From the NCBI RefSeq assembly GCF_023242475.1, contig NZ_JALJFG010000029.1:1-64000 (forward strand): 64,000 nucleotides of DNA. Direction: 5' to 3'. A model generated the notes under the pieces. It was not told the origin of the DNA. It did no database searches and saw only the letters and a program-made list of their open reading frames with translations. This document shows, one piece after another, positions 55,228 to 62,954 of the stretch. Both the position numbers and the translations under genes were made by a program. The number at the start of each line of letters is the position of its first letter. Position 1 is the stretch's first letter. This stretch comes from Pseudomonas sp. MWU15-20650 (GTDB lineage Bacteria > Pseudomonadota > Gammaproteobacteria > Pseudomonadales > Pseudomonadaceae).

Positions 55228-56709
55228 ATGACCCAGCAAAACCTCTACCTCGGTATCGACTGCGGCACCCAGGGCACCAAGGCCATCGTCCTCGACGCGT
55301 CCAGCGGCAAGGTGCTGGGCCTGGGTGCCGCTGCGCACACGCTGATCAGCGGCGCCAATGGCCGCCGCGAACAACACCCCCAGCAATGGCTGGACGCCTT
55401 CAGCGAAGCCACCCACCGCGCCCTGCAACAGGCCGGGGTGGATGGCCAGGACATCCTTGGCGTCGGCGTGTCCGGCCAACAACATGGCCTGGTCCTGCTG
55501 GATGAACACGGCCAGGTACTGCGCCCGGCCAAGCTGTGGTGCGACACCGAGACCACCCCTGAGAATGACCGCCTGCTGCACGAGCTGGGCGGCGAAAGCG
55601 GTTCCCTGGAACGCCTGGGCGTAGCGATTGCGCCGGGCTACACCGTGTCCAAATTGCTCTGGACCCGCGAGCAACACCCGGACCTCTTCGCGCGTATCGC
55701 CCACGTCCTGCTGCCCCACGACTACCTCAACTACTGGCTCACCGGGCGTGCCTGCGCCGAGTACGGCGACGCTTCGGGCAGCGGTTATTTCGACGTGCGC
55801 AACCGTCAATGGGACAGGGCGCTGCTCAGGCACATCGACGCCAGTGGCCGCCTGGAAGCGGCCGTGCCCGAGCTGATCGAGGCCGACCAGCCCGTGGGCA
55901 CCCTCCTGCCGGCCATCGCCGAACGCCTGGGTATCAACCCCCATGCCGTCGTGTCCAGCGGCGGTGGCGACAACATGATGGGCGCCATCGGCACCGGTAA
56001 CATCGCCCCCGGCGTGATCACCATGAGCCTGGGTTCATCGGGGACGGTCTATGCGTTTGCCGAGCAGCCCAACGTGAGCCCACAGGCGTCAGTGGCGACC
56101 TTTTGCTCGTCGAGTGGCGGTTGGCTGCCGCTGATCTGCACCATGAACCTGACCAACGTTACCGGGGTGATTCGCGAACTCTTCGAACTGGACCTGCCCG
56201 GGTTCAACACCCTGGTCGAGCAGGCGCCGATAGGGGCCGACGGCGTGAGCATGCTGCCGTTCCTCAATGGCGAGCGCGTCCCCGCCCTGCCCCACGCCAC
56301 CGGCAGCCTGCATGGCCTGACCATGACCAACCTGACCCGCGCCAACCTGTGCCGCGCGGCCGTCGAAGGCACCACTTTCGGCCTGCGTTACGGCCTCGAC
56401 CTGCTGCGCCAGACCGGGCTGCAGGGCCAGAGTATCCGCCTGATCGGCGGCGGCTCGAAAAGCCAGGTGTGGCGGCAGATCGTCGCCGATATCATGCACA
56501 CCGAAGTGGTCTGTACCGAACAAAGCGAAGCCGCCGCCCTGGGCGCGGCGATCCAGGCGGCCTGGTGCCAGTCCGGCGAAAGCCTGGCCAGCCTGTGCGA
56601 CAAATGTGTGAGCGTCGATCCGAACAGTCGCACCTTGCCGGTGGCCGACCGTGTCAGTGCCTATCAACATGCCTACGAGCGCTATCAGCACCTCGTGGCA
56701 ACCCTTTAA
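55228..56709 (+). CDS. mtlY: Xylulokinase
   Basis: 493 residues, FGGY kinase. Phosphorylates D-xylulose, the product of arabitol oxidation by MtlD, to xylulose-5-phosphate. ATP/phosphate loop GIDCGTQGTKA near the N-terminus; GVSGQQHGLVLLD and the second-domain signature IRLIGGGSKSQVWRQI. ATG 55228 chosen (MTQQNLYLG); the earlier frame lies in the REPIN. Weak ribosome-binding site. 12 nt before mtlZ. Confidence 0.93.
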   Translation: MTQQNLYLGIDCGTQGTKAIVLDASSGKVLGLGAAAHTLISGANGRREQHPQQWLDAFSEATHRALQQAGVDGQDILGVGVSGQQHGLVLLDEHGQVLRPAKLWCDTETTPENDRLLHELGGESGSLERLGVAIAPGYTVSKLLWTREQHPDLFARIAHVLLPHDYLNYWLTGRACAEYGDASGSGYFDVRNRQWDRALLRHIDASGRLEAAVPELIEADQPVGTLLPAIAERLGINPHAVVSSGGGDNMMGAIGTGNIAPGVITMSLGSSGTVYAFAEQPNVSPQASVATFCSSSGGWLPLICTMNLTNVTGVIRELFELDLPGFNTLVEQAPIGADGVSMLPFLNGERVPALPHATGSLHGLTMTNLTRANLCRAAVEGTTFGLRYGLDLLRQTGLQGQSIRLIGGGSKSQVWRQIVADIMHTEVVCTEQSEAAALGAAIQAAWCQSGESLASLCDKCVSVDPNSRTLPVADRVSAYQHAYERYQHLVATL

Positions 56710-56721
56710 GAGCGAGCAACT

Positions 56722-57660
56722 ATGTATCTGGTGTGTGGTGAAGCACTGTTTGATTTTTTCAGCGAGGAGGATGCCAGCGGGCACGCCGCCAAGCTCAATT
56801 ACAAGGCGATTGCCGGTGGCTCGCCGTTCAATGTCGCGGTCGGCCTGCGCCGCCTGGGTATTGAGTCCGGGTTCTTTGCCGGCGTGTCCACCGATTACCT
56901 GGGGCGCCGCTTGCTGCAAGTGCTCAAGGACGAGGGCGTCAGCCCTCAGTTCCTGGTGGAGTTCCAAGCCCCGACCACCCTGGCGATGGTCGCCGTGGGC
57001 GCCAACGGATCACCGCAGTACAGCTTCCGAGGCGAAGGCTGCGCCGACCGCCAATTGCAAGTGGCGCATTTGCCGTCCCTGGGCGATGAGATCCGCGGGC
57101 TGCACATCGGCTCGTTCTCGCTGGTGGTGCAGCCGATTGGCGACACCCTCCTGAACCTGGTCCAACGCGAAAGCGGCCGGCGCCTGATCAGCCTTGATCC
57201 CAACGTGCGCCTCAACCCGCAGCCGGATATCGAGCAGTGGCGCGACCGCGTGGCGCAACTGGTGCGCTACGCCGACCTGATCAAGGTCAGCGATGAAGAC
57301 CTGCACCTGCTCTACCCCGACCAGTCACCGGAAAGCGTACTGCAAGGCTGGCTGCAACACCGCTGCCAGTTGGTGTTCCTCACCCGTGGCGGCAAAGGCG
57401 CGTCGGTATTCAGTCGCCAGCATGGCACCTGGTCGCAACCTGCGGTCCAGGTGGTGATGGCCGATACGGTCGGGGCCGGTGATACCTTCCAGGCGGCACT
57501 GATTGCCTGGCTGACGGAACACCAACTGGACTCGGTGGCCGGCCTGCAGCAGCTCAGCCGCGAGCAAATCGACAGCATGCTTGGCTTCGCCATCCGCGCC
57601 GCAGCATTGACCTGTGGCAAGACCGGCCCAGACTTGCCGTACCGTCATCAACTGGACTGA
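56722..57660 (+). CDS. mtlZ: Fructokinase (PfkB family)
   Basis: 312 residues, ribokinase-like fold. Phosphorylates fructose from MtlD. Substrate motif GGSPFNVAVGLRRLG near residue 33; C-terminal signature DTVGAGDTFQAALIAWL with the catalytic Asp (GAGD). Last gene of the operon; followed by a 12-bp hairpin. Confidence 0.93.
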   Translation: MYLVCGEALFDFFSEEDASGHAAKLNYKAIAGGSPFNVAVGLRRLGIESGFFAGVSTDYLGRRLLQVLKDEGVSPQFLVEFQAPTTLAMVAVGANGSPQYSFRGEGCADRQLQVAHLPSLGDEIRGLHIGSFSLVVQPIGDTLLNLVQRESGRRLISLDPNVRLNPQPDIEQWRDRVAQLVRYADLIKVSDEDLHLLYPDQSPESVLQGWLQHRCQLVFLTRGGKGASVFSRQHGTWSQPAVQVVMADTVGAGDTFQAALIAWLTEHQLDSVAGLQQLSREQIDSMLGFAIRAAALTCGKTGPDLPYRHQLD

Positions 57661-57690
57661 ACCCGCCACGCAAAAAAACACGGTGCCATC

Positions 57691-57719
57691 ACGCAGGCCA
57701 CGTATTCCGTGGCCTGCGT
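57691..57719. terminator. 12-bp hairpin ending the mtl operon
   Basis: ACGCAGGCCACG (57691-57702) pairs with CGTGGCCTGCGT (57708-57719) around TATTC. No T run follows on the plus strand. A run of seven T exists on the minus side, 12 nt away. It most likely marks the operon's 3' end. Confidence 0.55.
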
Positions 57720-57804
57720 AGCCTGTACGAAAATATTGCAACGCCGACAAACTGTGCTACACCCAATCCAGGAGCAGTTATTACAACAAACGTAGGACAG
57801 ACCC

Positions 57805-57954
57805 ATGCAAAAGCCCAGCGCTTCATCGACCTGGGCCGTTTTAGCTGTCGGCCTTCTCTCACTGCAGTACATCGCCCCTCAACAGGTACATGCCGCTTGT
57901 GTACTTACCCCCAGTCCCGGCAACGACACGTTCGTTTGCAACAGTGACCAGTAA
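57805..57954 (+). pseudogene. Signal-peptide segment of the autotransporter, cut off by frameshift
   Basis: ATG 57805 has AGGA with 7-nt spacing and encodes a good Sec signal (WAVLAVGLLSLQYIAPQ, cleavage expected after VHA) followed by CVLTPSPGNDTFVCNS, then stops at TAA 57952. The passenger continues in another frame (SNGLTDLSGNN, see 57890-60406). The frames rejoin if two bases are missing, or one is extra, near 57946-57950: restoring two bases would give CNSGTSNGLTDL. Confidence 0.7.
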
Positions 57955-60406
57955 CGGCCTGACCGATCTCTCCGGCAATAACAGCCTGACACTCCCCGCT
58001 GGCGGCACCGCAGTCATCAACGGCAATGTCACCTTTGGCGCCGGGGACGACGCCGTACGGATCGATTCCGGGCAAATCAACGGCGCCGTGCAACAAGGCG
58101 CCGGCATCGATGACTTTGTCATGACCGGCGGGCAAATCCAGTCCCTGGCCCAGGGCGATGGCCGCGATACCTTCCTGATGACCGGCGGCACGATCGTCGG
58201 CGCCTTTGAAGACGGCGACGTGGCGCGCCAAACCGGTGGCACCATCGGCCGGGTGGACATGAAGCTGGACAAGAATATCTATGACATGTCCGGCGGCACC
58301 ATCCTGGGCAACCTGGTCACCGGTTTTGATACCGACACGATCATCATCTCCGGCGGCACCATTGGCGGCAATATCAGCACCAGCGGTGGCGATGACAGCA
58401 TTACCGTGAGTGGCGGGGTGATCAATGGCGAGATCCGCGCCAGCGTCGGCAACGACACCTTCAATTGGCTGGGTGGCGGCCAGATCAAATCCTCGGTACT
58501 GATGGGCGATGGCGACGACACGGCGCTGCTGCGCGGTCTGAACGAAAACCTGCTGGCCGCCACGCCCTCGATCGACGGTGGCCTGGGCAACGATCAACTG
58601 ACCTTCGACAACACCACGTCCAGCACGGCGGCCCGTTACATCGGCTGGGAGACGGTCAACCTCAATAACCACTCGCGCTTCAACCTGGCCGGGGACTTCT
58701 TCCTTGGCGACAGTGGCAGCAACACCGGTACGTTCAACATCGACGGCAGCAGTACCCTGGCCGTGACCCAAGGCAATATTCGCCCCTACACCGCAGGCCA
58801 ACGGGCGACACTCAACAATGCCGGGATCATCGACATGACCACCGGCAGCAACAGCGCCACCGACTCGCTGACAGTGCATGGCAACTACGTGGGTCATAAC
58901 GGCCAGTTGTGGTTGCAAACCGTGCTCGGCGACGACAACTCGGCCACGGACAAGCTGGTGGTGGCCGACGGCAGCCTCAGCGGCCACACACAACTGAGCG
59001 TGACCAACCTCGGCGGCGCCGGTGGGTTGACCCAAAACAGTGGGATCGAAGTGGTGCAGGCGCTCAACGGCGCCGTCAGCAGCACCGATGCATTCGCCTT
59101 GAAGGGCTCGGTCTCGGCCGGCGCCTATGAATACTTGCTGTTCAAGGGCGGCGTCACAGCCGGTACGGAAAACAACTGGTATTTGCGCTCATCGGTGGTG
59201 GCCGTACAGCCACCCGCCGTACCGCCTGTGCCACCCACACCGCCCGTGGTGGTGCCGGTGCCGCCGATCCCGCCCACGCTTCCGGTGGTCGCGCCCGATG
59301 AGCCGCCGGTAGAGCCGCCCACCGCGCAAGCGGTGGCACCGGTGGAGCCGCCTGCGCCACCGCCCAGCCAGGTCACCGCGACCACGTCGCCGGAATCCGC
59401 CGCCAGCAACCCGGTGCTGCCGACCGCCGTGGCCGGCGCCGAGCCGATCCCGCTGTATCGCCTGGAAGTGCCGGTCTATTCGGTCGATATCCCCGCCGCG
59501 CAGGTGATGACGCTACAAGCCCTCGGCACCTTCCATGATCGCCAGGGCGAGCAAAGCCTGCTCACCGAAACCGGCGCGGTGCCCGCCGGTTGGGGCCGAG
59601 CCTATGGCAGTGACTTCAACAAAAGTTGGTCGGGCACGGTGGCGCCGAGTTTTGACGGCACGGTCCAGGGCTACCAGGTCGGCCATGACCTCTACGCCGC
59701 CGAAACCAGCGGTGGGCAGATTCAACGGTTTGGCCTGTTTGTCGGCCAAAGCCGCTTGCGCGGGGATATCAAAGGGTTCTCGATGGGCTTCCAGGACAAC
59801 CGTTCCGGGCGGGTGAAACTTGACGGTGATAACGTCGGCGCCTACTGGACGCTCACCGACCCCAGCGGTCGATATGTGGACCTGGTGGCCATGGGCACCC
59901 GCCTGGAGGGCAACAACACGTCCGAACGTGGGGTGAAGATGGATACCCAGGGGCACGCCCTGACGCTCTCCGCGGAGGTCGGCTATCCGGTCACCCTTTC
60001 CGAACACTGGGTGGTGGAACCCCAGGCCCAGGTGATCCGCCAGAAAATCGACCTGGATAACCAGAACGATGGTATTTCCAAGGTTGCATTCGACGCCCAG
60101 GATTACTGGACCGGCCGCCTCGGCGCGCGCCTCAAGGGCCGCTACCTGGTGAACAACACCCCGGTCGAGCCCTACCTGCGGGCCAATGCCTGGCACACCT
60201 TCGGCGGCAGTGACACGGTGACGTATGACGATGTGGACCGGATCAAGACCGACCACAAGTCGTCCTCCGCCGATCTCGGCGTCGGGGTGGTGGCGCGCTT
60301 GTCCTCCTCGGTCAGCGTGTATCTGGCGGCGGACTACAACACCCATCTGGACGGTAACGCCCTGAGCGGTATCAGCGGCAACGCGGGCGTGCGGGTGAGT
60401 TGGTAA
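57890..60406 (+). CDS. Autotransporter (type Va) passenger and beta-barrel, separated from its signal peptide
   Basis: 838 residues in this frame. The passenger (about 20-440) is rich in Gly/Asp/Asn/Thr with repeats of the type SGGTIxGNI, as in pertactin-like beta-helices. A Pro/Val-rich linker follows (about 445-500; PPVPPTPPVVVPVPP). The C-terminal autotransporter barrel (about 570-838) ends in VRVSW, the expected aromatic terminus. The first ATG of this frame gives no signal peptide; the real one lies in another frame (57805-57954). As it stands the protein could not be exported, so the locus is a recent pseudogene, a phase variant or a sequencing error. Confidence 0.8.
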   Translation: MPLVYLPPVPATTRSFATVTSNGLTDLSGNNSLTLPAGGTAVINGNVTFGAGDDAVRIDSGQINGAVQQGAGIDDFVMTGGQIQSLAQGDGRDTFLMTGGTIVGAFEDGDVARQTGGTIGRVDMKLDKNIYDMSGGTILGNLVTGFDTDTIIISGGTIGGNISTSGGDDSITVSGGVINGEIRASVGNDTFNWLGGGQIKSSVLMGDGDDTALLRGLNENLLAATPSIDGGLGNDQLTFDNTTSSTAARYIGWETVNLNNHSRFNLAGDFFLGDSGSNTGTFNIDGSSTLAVTQGNIRPYTAGQRATLNNAGIIDMTTGSNSATDSLTVHGNYVGHNGQLWLQTVLGDDNSATDKLVVADGSLSGHTQLSVTNLGGAGGLTQNSGIEVVQALNGAVSSTDAFALKGSVSAGAYEYLLFKGGVTAGTENNWYLRSSVVAVQPPAVPPVPPTPPVVVPVPPIPPTLPVVAPDEPPVEPPTAQAVAPVEPPAPPPSQVTATTSPESAASNPVLPTAVAGAEPIPLYRLEVPVYSVDIPAAQVMTLQALGTFHDRQGEQSLLTETGAVPAGWGRAYGSDFNKSWSGTVAPSFDGTVQGYQVGHDLYAAETSGGQIQRFGLFVGQSRLRGDIKGFSMGFQDNRSGRVKLDGDNVGAYWTLTDPSGRYVDLVAMGTRLEGNNTSERGVKMDTQGHALTLSAEVGYPVTLSEHWVVEPQAQVIRQKIDLDNQNDGISKVAFDAQDYWTGRLGARLKGRYLVNNTPVEPYLRANAWHTFGGSDTVTYDDVDRIKTDHKSSSADLGVGVVARLSSSVSVYLAADYNTHLDGNALSGISGNAGVRVSW

Positions 60407-60557
60407 AGATGAAGGTTTTGTCAGCCAGGGCAGCATTAATCCATGGTTAATCGCGCAGGTCGATCGTGAACTTGACCGCACTCACCGCCCTGCGGGGCCC
60501 GTGCGGCCGTTGGCTCATCACAGGGATGGGCCAGCGAACGACTTGCGGAGAACCCTC

Positions 60558-60827
60558 ATGACCTTACGTACCTTGCTCCTCACCAGCACATTGGCCCTTG
60601 CGGCGGTTTCGGGCCTGGCCCAGGCCGACACGCAGGCAGCGGCCACCCAGCCAGTGCCTTATCACTACGGCATGCCGATGAACGTTAAAAAAGTGATTGC
60701 CATGCACGAAACCGACACCAACGTCTGCAAAGTCATCAATGCCGATATCAAGTTCGTCGACAAGGCCGGCAAGGTCGAAGATGTGGGTTATCGGAAGATG
60801 TCCGAGGCGTGCGATTTTCAGAACTGA
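60558..60827 (+). CDS. Small exported DUF2790 protein
   Basis: 89 residues. Signal peptide MTLRTLLLTSTLALAAVSGL, cleavage after AQA. The mature part has the DUF2790 pattern: PVPYHYGMPMNVKKVI and a Cys pair (NVCKVINADIKF and SEACDF). Periplasmic; pseudomonads have several copies, and function is unknown. GGAG 7 nt before ATG 60558. Confidence 0.83.
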   Translation: MTLRTLLLTSTLALAAVSGLAQADTQAAATQPVPYHYGMPMNVKKVIAMHETDTNVCKVINADIKFVDKAGKVEDVGYRKMSEACDFQN

Positions 60828-60944
60828 GCCGTTGGAAAAAACCCGCCAAACCCGCGTATCAGCGAATGACCTGGCAGTAGACCGTACTGGGCCTGGCGTT
60901 TATCCAGGCCCACAGGTCTTCGGTGACTTAACTTCAAGCACCCG

Positions 60945-61214
60945 CTAGTAATAACCGCGCCCTCCCGCTCTTTGCAGAGCAGGTGCATGGGTGTGCTTGA
61001 GGTCTTCGCGTATACCGGTGATCAGGTTGCAAATGGCTCGACTGCTGTCGAGTTTTTCGGCTTTGATACCTTTGACTTCCAAATCCACCCGGTCACGGTC
61101 ACGGTCGTCATAGACCTTGATCGTCAGCGAAGCATCTTCGGCCTTGGTGCATTCGCACCGCTGGGGCAGGAAACTTCCTTCAATAATGCTGCGAAGTTCT
61201 AATTCCGAAAGCAT
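60945..61214 (-). CDS. DUF1652 family protein
   Basis: 89 residues. Pseudomonas-specific small protein: LSELELRSIIEGSFLPQRCECT, then LTIKVYDDRDRDRVDLEVKGI. A mixed alpha/beta fold of unknown function. ATG 61214 follows GGAGAGG with 5-nt spacing; the TTG two codons earlier overlaps the spacer. It lies on the same strand as ilvA but 244 nt downstream, with a palindrome between. Confidence 0.82.
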   Translation of the reverse strand: MLSELELRSIIEGSFLPQRCECTKAEDASLTIKVYDDRDRDRVDLEVKGIKAEKLDSSRAICNLITGIREDLKHTHAPALQRAGGRGYY

Positions 61215-61259
61215 GGCCAACCTCTCCTTTTATGAGACTGCCAACAGTTTATTGTTTGC

Positions 61260-61277
61260 CAGGCAGGCGCCTGCCTG
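61260..61277. repeat. 18-bp perfect palindrome between ilvA and the DUF1652 gene
   Basis: CAGGCAGGCGCCTGCCTG is its own reverse complement. With no loop it could act as a protein-binding dyad, or as a hairpin with the central bases open. A second hairpin, CCGGTT/AACCGG, lies at 61369-61385. Nothing else is seen in this 244-nt gap. Confidence 0.45.
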
Positions 61278-61458
61278 CCACGTCTTGCCGATCCTGGAAG
61301 ACGCTTACCCCTACCAGCCTACTCGGCAAAACCCGGTCTCGTTGTAACCTTTCCTCATAAGCAGCCCGCCGGTTTATATAACCGGGAGCGGCAGTTGTTG
61401 ATGCCGTCTAAATCATCGGCGAAAGGGTGCGATTAAACGTTTAACTTACCCAGTGGGG

Positions 61459-62481
61459 TTAAACGGCGCCTTGTGCGGCGACTCTTTCAGCAACATATCG
61501 CAAACTATCAAAGTTGATATTGGCCCCCGAATTAACCGCCACCAGTGTCTGGCCCTGCACGCCATGTTGGGCGACATAGTTGCGAATGCCCGCTACCGCC
61601 AACGCGCCGGAGGGTTCGGTGATGGAGCGCGTATCGTCGTAGATCAGCTTGATGGCGCTGCACAACTCGTCGTTGCTCACCGTGATGACTTCATCCACCC
61701 AGTCGCGGCAGATTTCAAACCCATAGGCACCGATCTGCGCCACGGCGGTGCCGTCGGCGAAGCCATCGACACTGGGCAGCACCACGCGCTCACCGGCACG
61801 CAGGGCCGCCAGCAGGCAACTGGAACCCTCGGGCTCGACCCCGACGATGCGCACCTCGGGCCGCAAGTATTTGACGTACGCCGCAATCCCGGCGATCAGG
61901 CCACCGCCGCCCACCGGCACGAAGATCGCGTCCAGCGCGCCCTGTTGCTGGCGCAGTATTTCCATGGCCACCGTGCCTTGGCCGGCAATCACATCCGGGT
62001 CATCGAACGGAGAGACAAAGGTACAACCGCTACGCTCGGCCAGTTGCAGGGCATGGGCCAGGGCAAACGGAAAGCTTTCACCGTGCAGCACCGCGTCGGC
62101 GCCCCGGGAACGCACGCCCAGCACTTTCAGCTCGGGCGTGCTGCAGGGCATGACGATGCTGGCCTTGATCCCCAGCTCTCGCGCCGCCAGCGCCACACCC
62201 TGGGCATGGTTGCCCGCTGACGCGGTCACCACGCCACGGGCCTTTTGCTCATCCGTCAGTTGCACCAGCTTGTTGTAGGCACCGCGAATCTTGAAGGAAA
62301 AGGTCGGTTGCAGGTCTTCACGCTTGAGCAACACCTGGTTGCCCAGCAACGCCGACAGCGCAGGGGCGATTTGCAACGGCGTGCGCACCGCCACGTCGTA
62401 GACCGGGGCGGCAAGGATCTTTTTCACATAGTGCTCGAGTAATCCCGAATCAGCGGTGTCAGGGGCGAGGCAACGGCGCAT
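61459..62481 (-). CDS. ilvA: Threonine ammonia-lyase, catalytic domain only
   Basis: 340 residues, PLP fold-type II. Deaminates threonine to 2-oxobutyrate, the first step to isoleucine. PLP Lys64 in FSFKIRGAYN; phosphate loop PVGGGGLIAG; overall closest to biosynthetic IlvA, but it ends (INFDSLRYVAERV) where the two C-terminal ACT-like domains would begin (full IlvA is about 505 residues). It should therefore lack feedback inhibition by isoleucine. ATG 62481 with AGGAG 6 nt upstream. Preceded by an apparent Ile/Thr attenuator (62521-62631). A serine/threonine catabolic role is possible, but the leader argues for isoleucine. Confidence 0.85.
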   Translation of the reverse strand: MRRCLAPDTADSGLLEHYVKKILAAPVYDVAVRTPLQIAPALSALLGNQVLLKREDLQPTFSFKIRGAYNKLVQLTDEQKARGVVTASAGNHAQGVALAARELGIKASIVMPCSTPELKVLGVRSRGADAVLHGESFPFALAHALQLAERSGCTFVSPFDDPDVIAGQGTVAMEILRQQQGALDAIFVPVGGGGLIAGIAAYVKYLRPEVRIVGVEPEGSSCLLAALRAGERVVLPSVDGFADGTAVAQIGAYGFEICRDWVDEVITVSNDELCSAIKLIYDDTRSITEPSGALAVAGIRNYVAQHGVQGQTLVAVNSGANINFDSLRYVAERVAAQGAV

Positions 62482-62520
62482 GGGTGTCTCCTGGCGTTCT
62501 TGTAAGGGCCCGGGAGACGG

Positions 62521-62550
62521 AAAAACAAAACCCGCCTCTAGGGCGGGTTT
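62521..62550 (-). terminator. Attenuator terminator in the ilvA leader
   Basis: On the minus strand AAACCCGCC (62550-62542) pairs with GGCGGGTTT (62536-62528), followed by TTTTGTTTTT. It sits 40 nt before the ilvA start codon, on the same strand, so it would stop ilvA transcription. The 5' arm can alternatively pair with GGCGGG at 62575-62570 (antiterminator). Confidence 0.8.
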
Positions 62551-62565
62551 GGGTGCAGCCGTGTG

Positions 62566-62631
62566 CTATCCCGCCAAATGAGGAATGGCGGTAATAATGC
62601 TTGGCTGGCTGCGGAAGGCTTGAAATGTCAT
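62566..62631 (-). CDS. ilvA leader peptide (Ile/Thr-rich)
   Basis: 21 residues: MTFQAFRSQPS-IITAI-PHLAG, ending TAG 16 nt before the terminator stem. The control block ATT ATT ACC GCC ATT holds three Ile codons and one Thr. The segment CCGCC (62591-62587), inside the ACC GCC codons, can pair with GGCGG (62575-62571), which in turn can pair with the terminator's 5' arm: the protector, antiterminator, terminator series of classic attenuation. The ribosome-binding site is weak. Too short for routine gene calling. Confidence 0.65.
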   Translation of the reverse strand: MTFQAFRSQPSIITAIPHLAG

Positions 62632-62703
62632 GCAACGAAATTAACCGCCGGTTGCAGGGCCGTCAATGGCAAGCCGCCATTTAGTCGATGGGGGTTTACG
62701 ATA

Positions 62704-62733
62704 GATATACGAAACGTATACGCTTTGTATATC
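62704..62733. promoter_or_regulatory. 30-bp palindromic operator before the ParD-like gene
   Basis: GATATAC (62704-62710) and GTATATC (62727-62733) are inverted around the palindrome CGTATACG (62715-62722); all share the centre 62718/62719, and 26 of 30 bases are symmetric. It lies 20 nt before the ParD-like start, as expected for autoregulation of a toxin-antitoxin-type operon. Confidence 0.7.
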
Positions 62734-62753
62734 CAGCCATCACAGTGAACCTC

Positions 62754-62954
62754 ATGGGCATCGTCAAGATCACCGACCAACTGCACGAACAGCTACGCCT
62801 GGCCAGCGCCGCCATGGACCGCTCCATCAACGCCCAGGCCGAGTTCTGGATCAAGATCGGCCTGCTCGCTGAACTCAACCCGAACCTGCCCTATAACGAG
62901 CTGATCAACAAGTTGTTGCTGGACAAGCCCGACCTGATCCGGGGGCGCAGTTGA
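62754..62954 (+). CDS. ParD-like antitoxin-family protein
   Basis: 66 residues. N-terminal ribbon-helix-helix-like start MGIVKITDQLHEQLRLASAAMDRSINAQAEFW, as in the ParD_like family (PF11903), with a C-terminal tail LNPNLPYNELINKLL. RHH proteins dimerise and bind palindromes such as the one 20 nt upstream. ATG 62754 gives the family start; the longer frame (62688) runs through the operator. The stop TGA overlaps the ATG of map by one base, so the two are translated together. The partner is an aminopeptidase instead of a ParE toxin. Confidence 0.8.
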   Translation: MGIVKITDQLHEQLRLASAAMDRSINAQAEFWIKIGLLAELNPNLPYNELINKLLLDKPDLIRGRS

